Below, in pieces: positions 7,591 to 9,482 of a DNA stretch of 9,482 nucleotides. Origin of the DNA: Myxococcales bacterium. GTDB lineage: Bacteria > Myxococcota > Polyangia > Fen-1088. Under the pieces are notes generated by a model. It saw only the letters and a program-made list of their open reading frames with translations. It was not told the origin of the DNA and made no database searches. The stretch is taken from positions 4,335-13,816 of the forward strand of contig PMBY01000160.1 in assembly GCA_003153875.1 (NCBI GenBank), in the 5' to 3' direction. Position 1 is the first letter of the stretch, and every line of letters begins with the position of its first letter. The translations under genes were made by a program, and so were the position numbers.

Positions 7591-7812
7591 GAACTAGAAG
7601 ACGTCACCGCGATGGAAAGCGTTGGCGACTGATTGGACCAGAACGTAGGACGCATTCAAGCGCAGAGCGTAGCCAGTTTGGCTTCGGTCCGGTACCCATC
7701 GTTGTTCGTCCTGGCGCACAAACGAAGGGGGTATCTCAAGATCGTTTGTGGCTCCCCATGTGACGTGCCCTTTGGTCGCGGCCGCAAGGCGGCTCTGTGG
7801 TACGCTCTGGAC
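7591..7812. other. Divergent intergenic region between ECF sigma gene and toxin-antitoxin genes
   Basis: 222 bp separate the sigma start (- strand) from the proposed antitoxin start (+ strand), so both promoters should lie here. An open frame extends upstream of GTG 7813 to TTG 7633. That part has no ATG, and the residues it would encode lie ahead of the usual antitoxin N-terminus, so I treat it as non-coding. It contains the dyad listed separately. I see no convincing sigma-70 -35/-10 pair for either gene; TACGCT at 7801-7806 is a weak -10 candidate that would make the antitoxin nearly leaderless. Confidence 0.6.
7717..7750. promoter_or_regulatory. Perfect 9-bp inverted repeat, candidate operator
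   Basis: CACAAACGA (7717-7725) and its exact reverse complement TCGTTTGTG (7742-7750) are separated by 16 bp. A perfect 9-bp dyad with so short a spacer is unlikely by chance in about 220 bp. It lies 63 bp upstream of the proposed antitoxin start and about 127 bp upstream of the sigma gene start. Toxin-antitoxin operons are often autorepressed through the antitoxin's DNA-binding domain at such palindromes, so this is the best candidate operator. An RNA stem-loop in a leader is the alternative. Confidence 0.45.
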
Positions 7813-8499
7813 GTGGGCCGGATCATCGACATCTACGGGGGCAAAGACCCCAGGATATTGCCGCGCTACTTGATCGCGGAGGCGGCGCAGTATGTCCGCG
7901 TTCCGGTGACCACGCTTTCGACGTGGGTCAGAGGCCGCGCCGCCGGTGCTGAGCCAGTCATCCTGTTGCCTTCCGGCTCGCGCCTTCTTTCGTTTCAGAA
8001 CCTCGTCGAGGCCCATGTTCTGGGGGCGATTCGCCGCCATCACGGCGTGCCGCTGCAGCGAGTCCGCAAGGCGCTCAGATTCGTGCAGAAGAGACTGGCG
8101 CAGCCGCACCCGCTTATCACTGCGCGGTTCGAGACGGATGGCGTCGACCTGTTCGTCGACGAGCTGGGCAAGTTGCTCAACGTCTCCCAGGACGGCCAGG
8201 TCGCGATCAGGGCGGCTCTCCAGGCTTCTCTTCGACGTGTCGAACGCGACGCCGATGGTCTTGCCGCGCGCCTGTTTCCCTTCGTGTGCACCGGCGACGG
8301 CGATGAACCCAAGTCCATCGTGGTTGACCCCCGGATTTCGTTCGGCAGGCCGATCTTGGCCAAGACCGGCATTCCGGCCAGCACAGTGGTTGGCCGCCTG
8401 AAAGCCGGCGAGCCTCTGCAGTCGATCGCTTCCGACTACGGCATCACCCTCGAACAAGTGACCGATGCCATCCGCTGCGCGCTCCCGGCTGCTGCCTGA
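7813..8499 (+). CDS. DUF433-type antitoxin (VapB45-like), with MerR-like N-terminal helix-turn-helix
   Basis: From GTG 7813 the product is 228 residues. It begins MGRIIDIYGGKDPRILPRYL followed by IAEAAQYVRVPVTTLSTWVRG, a winged or MerR-like DNA-binding helix-turn-helix (about 20-42). SFQNLVEAHVLGAIR and the charged helix HHGVPLQRVRKALRFVQKRL form the middle. The C-terminal DUF433 module (about 168-222) reads VVDPRISFGRPILAKTGIPAS, then TVVGRLKAGEPLQSIASDYG and ITLEQV. In characterised VapBC45-type systems such a protein binds and inhibits the PIN-like toxin encoded next and represses its own operon; this role is inferred from family and gene order. The start was chosen because the IDIYGGxDPR motif typically sits within about ten residues of the N-terminus in this family. 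GTG 7764 or TTG 7633 would add a non-conserved extension. Its 3' end overlaps the toxin start by 35 bp, a strong sign of coupled translation. Confidence 0.85.
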   Translation: MGRIIDIYGGKDPRILPRYLIAEAAQYVRVPVTTLSTWVRGRAAGAEPVILLPSGSRLLSFQNLVEAHVLGAIRRHHGVPLQRVRKALRFVQKRLAQPHPLITARFETDGVDLFVDELGKLLNVSQDGQVAIRAALQASLRRVERDADGLAARLFPFVCTGDGDEPKSIVVDPRISFGRPILAKTGIPASTVVGRLKAGEPLQSIASDYGITLEQVTDAIRCALPAAA

Positions 8500-8923
8500 A
8501 CCGTGGGTCTTCTTTCTGGACCGATCGCTGGGCAGCCGCCTGGTGGCCGAAGCCCTGCACGCCGAGGGTGAAACCGTCGAGGTGCACGACGCCCATTTCG
8601 CCAAGGACGCCGCTGACGTGGAATGGCTTGGGGCTGTCGGGCACAAGGGATGGGTCGTCGTCAGCAAGGACGATCGAATCCGATTGAACGAGGTCGAGCG
8701 GATGGCCCTCACCGAGGCTGGCGTGGCTGCTTTCTTCCTGGGCCGCAGCGACCTCACAGGACCCCAGATGGCGAGAGCGATCGTCACGGCGCTGCCTGCT
8801 ATGAGACGCGCGCTCCGGCGCTTCGACGTGCCGTTCACAGCCAGAATTTCGCTAGACAGTGACGTGTCCGTGTTCGAGTCGGTCGGGAAGAGATTCAGTC
8901 CGGCGAAGCGTGTCGGACCGTGA
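8465..8923 (+). CDS. PIN-like domain ribonuclease toxin (VapC45-like)
   Basis: A 152-residue PIN-like protein. VFFLDRSLGSRLVAEAL supplies the first metal-binding acidic residue (Asp19). DAADVEWLG (48-56) contributes Asp51 and Glu53, and VVVSKDDRIRLNEVE (64-78) carries Asp69/Asp70, followed by a helix and the strand VAAFFLG. These are the expected acidic positions of a magnesium-dependent PIN nuclease, so the active site looks intact. VapC-type toxins cleave specific structured RNAs such as tRNA or rRNA; the target here is unknown. ATG 8465 lies inside the end of the antitoxin gene in another frame, and no better ATG is available before the conserved LDRSLGS. The tail after about residue 128 looks unstructured. 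The gene ends 15 bp before the aminotransferase remnant, which may be read from the same transcript. Confidence 0.85.
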   Translation: MPSAARSRLLPEPWVFFLDRSLGSRLVAEALHAEGETVEVHDAHFAKDAADVEWLGAVGHKGWVVVSKDDRIRLNEVERMALTEAGVAAFFLGRSDLTGPQMARAIVTALPAMRRALRRFDVPFTARISLDSDVSVFESVGKRFSPAKRVGP

Positions 8924-8938
8924 GAGGGTGACCAGCCT

Positions 8939-9268
8939 ATGAATGACCTGGCCAGCTACCGGTTTCTCTTCCCGCTCAGTGATCGCTGCCACTACTTGAA
9001 CCACGCCGGTGTGGCGCCAACCTCCACGCGCGTACGCCAGGCGGTGCAGGGCGGGCTTGACGATCAGGTGGAAAATGGCCCCAACGTCCCAAGCTGGATC
9101 GCGCGCGAGCGCGAGGTGAGGGCGCTGTGTGCTCGCCTGGTTGGCGCGGAATCTGACGAAATTGCATTTGTGCGCAGTATGCGACGCGGACGCGTGCGCG
9201 TTTCACCGCATTTTTACAATGGCGAACGGGAACTCAACGCTCTGTGCGGCCTGCTGCGGGCACCGTGA
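8939..9268 (+). pseudogene. Aminotransferase class V remnant with a large in-frame internal deletion
   Basis: The 109-residue frame joins two recognisable ends of one enzyme. Residues 1-80 match the N-terminus of aminotransferase class V / cysteine-desulfurase-like proteins: FPLSDRCHYLNHAGVAPTS, then a helix, then ARLVGAESDEIAFVRS. Residues 82-109 look like the C-terminus of the same family: RRGRVRVSPHFYNGERELNA then a leucine-rich end. Full-length members are roughly 370-400 residues, so about 270-290 are missing, including the whole PLP-binding core and its lysine. The junction falls near 9171-9190, where short GTGCGC-type repeats occur on both sides (9171-9175, 9194-9199), consistent with a deletion by slippage or recombination. 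Start and ribosome binding site (GAGAGG 8922-8927) look normal. The product cannot be an active aminotransferase; a retained small-protein function is possible but unsupported. A genuine deletion and an assembly collapse cannot be told apart here. Confidence 0.75.
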
Positions 9269-9275
9269 CGCTATT

Positions 9276-9482
9276 TCACTCGTGATACAGCCCGTGTGGC
9301 GTGAGCGCCACGGGATCGCCGGGTCGGAAGGGCGGGTAGGCGGCGTAGACGAAGGCCTGGTAGCCGCCATCCTGGAAGCGGACCCACACTTCGTAGCTTA
9401 TCCGCTCAGAGGAGCCTGAGCTTGCTGCCGCGCCCACAGCCGCGCCGCCCATCGCGCCAAACAGGGCACCGGGGCCGCGGCC
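9276..9482 (-). CDS. C-terminal fragment of a glycine-zipper (SlyB/2TM-like) envelope protein
   Basis: On the - strand the frame is open from the window edge to TGA at 9276-9278, giving 68 residues whose N-terminus lies beyond the right end. It begins with a small-residue repeat of GxxxG type (GRGPGALFGAMGGAAVGAAA), typical of glycine-zipper segments that pack in the outer membrane or periplasm. After a Ser/Gly linker comes ISYEVWVRFQDGGYQAFVYA, then PPFRPGDPVALTPHG, a small beta domain like the C-terminus of SlyB-type lipoproteins ('RxDxG...v.q....f.vGdrV'). The signal peptide and any lipobox would be outside the window, so lipoprotein status is untested. The frame ends 7 bp from the stop of the aminotransferase remnant, with which it converges. 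Confidence 0.65.
   Translation of the reverse strand, partial: GRGPGALFGAMGGAAVGAAASSGSSERISYEVWVRFQDGGYQAFVYAAYPPFRPGDPVALTPHGLYHE

Noticed and set aside
7664..7808. 8-bp inverted match AGAGCGTA (7664-7671) / TACGCTCT (7801-7808) in the divergent intergenic region
   Set aside because: With the arms this far apart an 8-mer match is close to chance expectation in about 220 bp, so it is not reported as an operator.
7633..7812. 60-residue N-terminal extension of the antitoxin from TTG 7633
   Set aside because: It has no ATG, lies ahead of the family's usual N-terminus, and contains a dyad better explained as a regulatory site.
7594..8838. 414-residue open frame on the - strand opposite the toxin-antitoxin genes
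   Set aside because: It overlaps two well-supported genes on the other strand, has low-complexity composition and shows no domain.
9291..9314. Stem-loop CCCGT(GT)GGCG-TGAG-CGCCACGGG as a terminator between the convergent genes
   Set aside because: It lies within the last codons of the - strand gene, has a two-base bulge and no T-tract on either side; codon-driven GC pairing is a sufficient explanation.

Overview
The window reads as a high-GC chromosomal segment from a proteobacterium of deltaproteobacterial or myxobacterial type. That guess rests on the strong G/C bias at third codon positions, an ElbD-like four-domain lipid synthase (architecture known from myxobacterial ether-lipid work), and an ECF sigma factor with a membrane-anchored C-terminal extension. 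No rRNA, tRNA, CRISPR array or transposase was seen, so the taxonomic placement is inference.

Layout, left to right. (1) 1-237 is the C-terminal end of a gene entering from the left, possibly a LarA-type lactate racemase domain protein. (2) 238-496 is non-coding and holds two REP-like palindromes facing each other, about 75 bp apart. (3) 497-5982 is a two-gene operon on the + strand. It starts with a 1494-residue protein combining fatty acyl reductase, AMP-forming acyl ligase, acyl carrier protein and lysophospholipid acyltransferase. An extended-SDR reductase follows, coupled by an ATGA overlap. Together they look like a lipid-modifying pathway, most plausibly alkyl-ether lipid formation. 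(4) 6010-7590, on the - strand and convergent with that operon, encodes an ECF sigma factor with a C-terminal transmembrane helix and extracytoplasmic domain. It is followed after 3 bp by a small exported protein that aligns with that extracytoplasmic domain along its full length. (5) 7591-7812 is a divergent intergenic region with a perfect 9-bp dyad. (6) 7813-8923, on the + strand, is a VapB45/VapC45-like toxin-antitoxin pair: a DUF433-type antitoxin and a PIN-like toxin with overlapping frames. (7) 8939-9268 is an aminotransferase class V gene whose start and end are recognisable but whose middle, including the PLP-binding lysine, is missing. (8) 9276-9482, on the - strand, is the C-terminal end of a glycine-zipper envelope protein leaving the window on the right.

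The two most distinctive items are the lipid synthase operon and the sigma factor plus small-protein pair. In the second, one extracytoplasmic domain occurs twice: once tethered to a sigma factor and once as a free exported protein. No conventional anti-sigma gene lies beside them, which suggests a self-contained signalling module.
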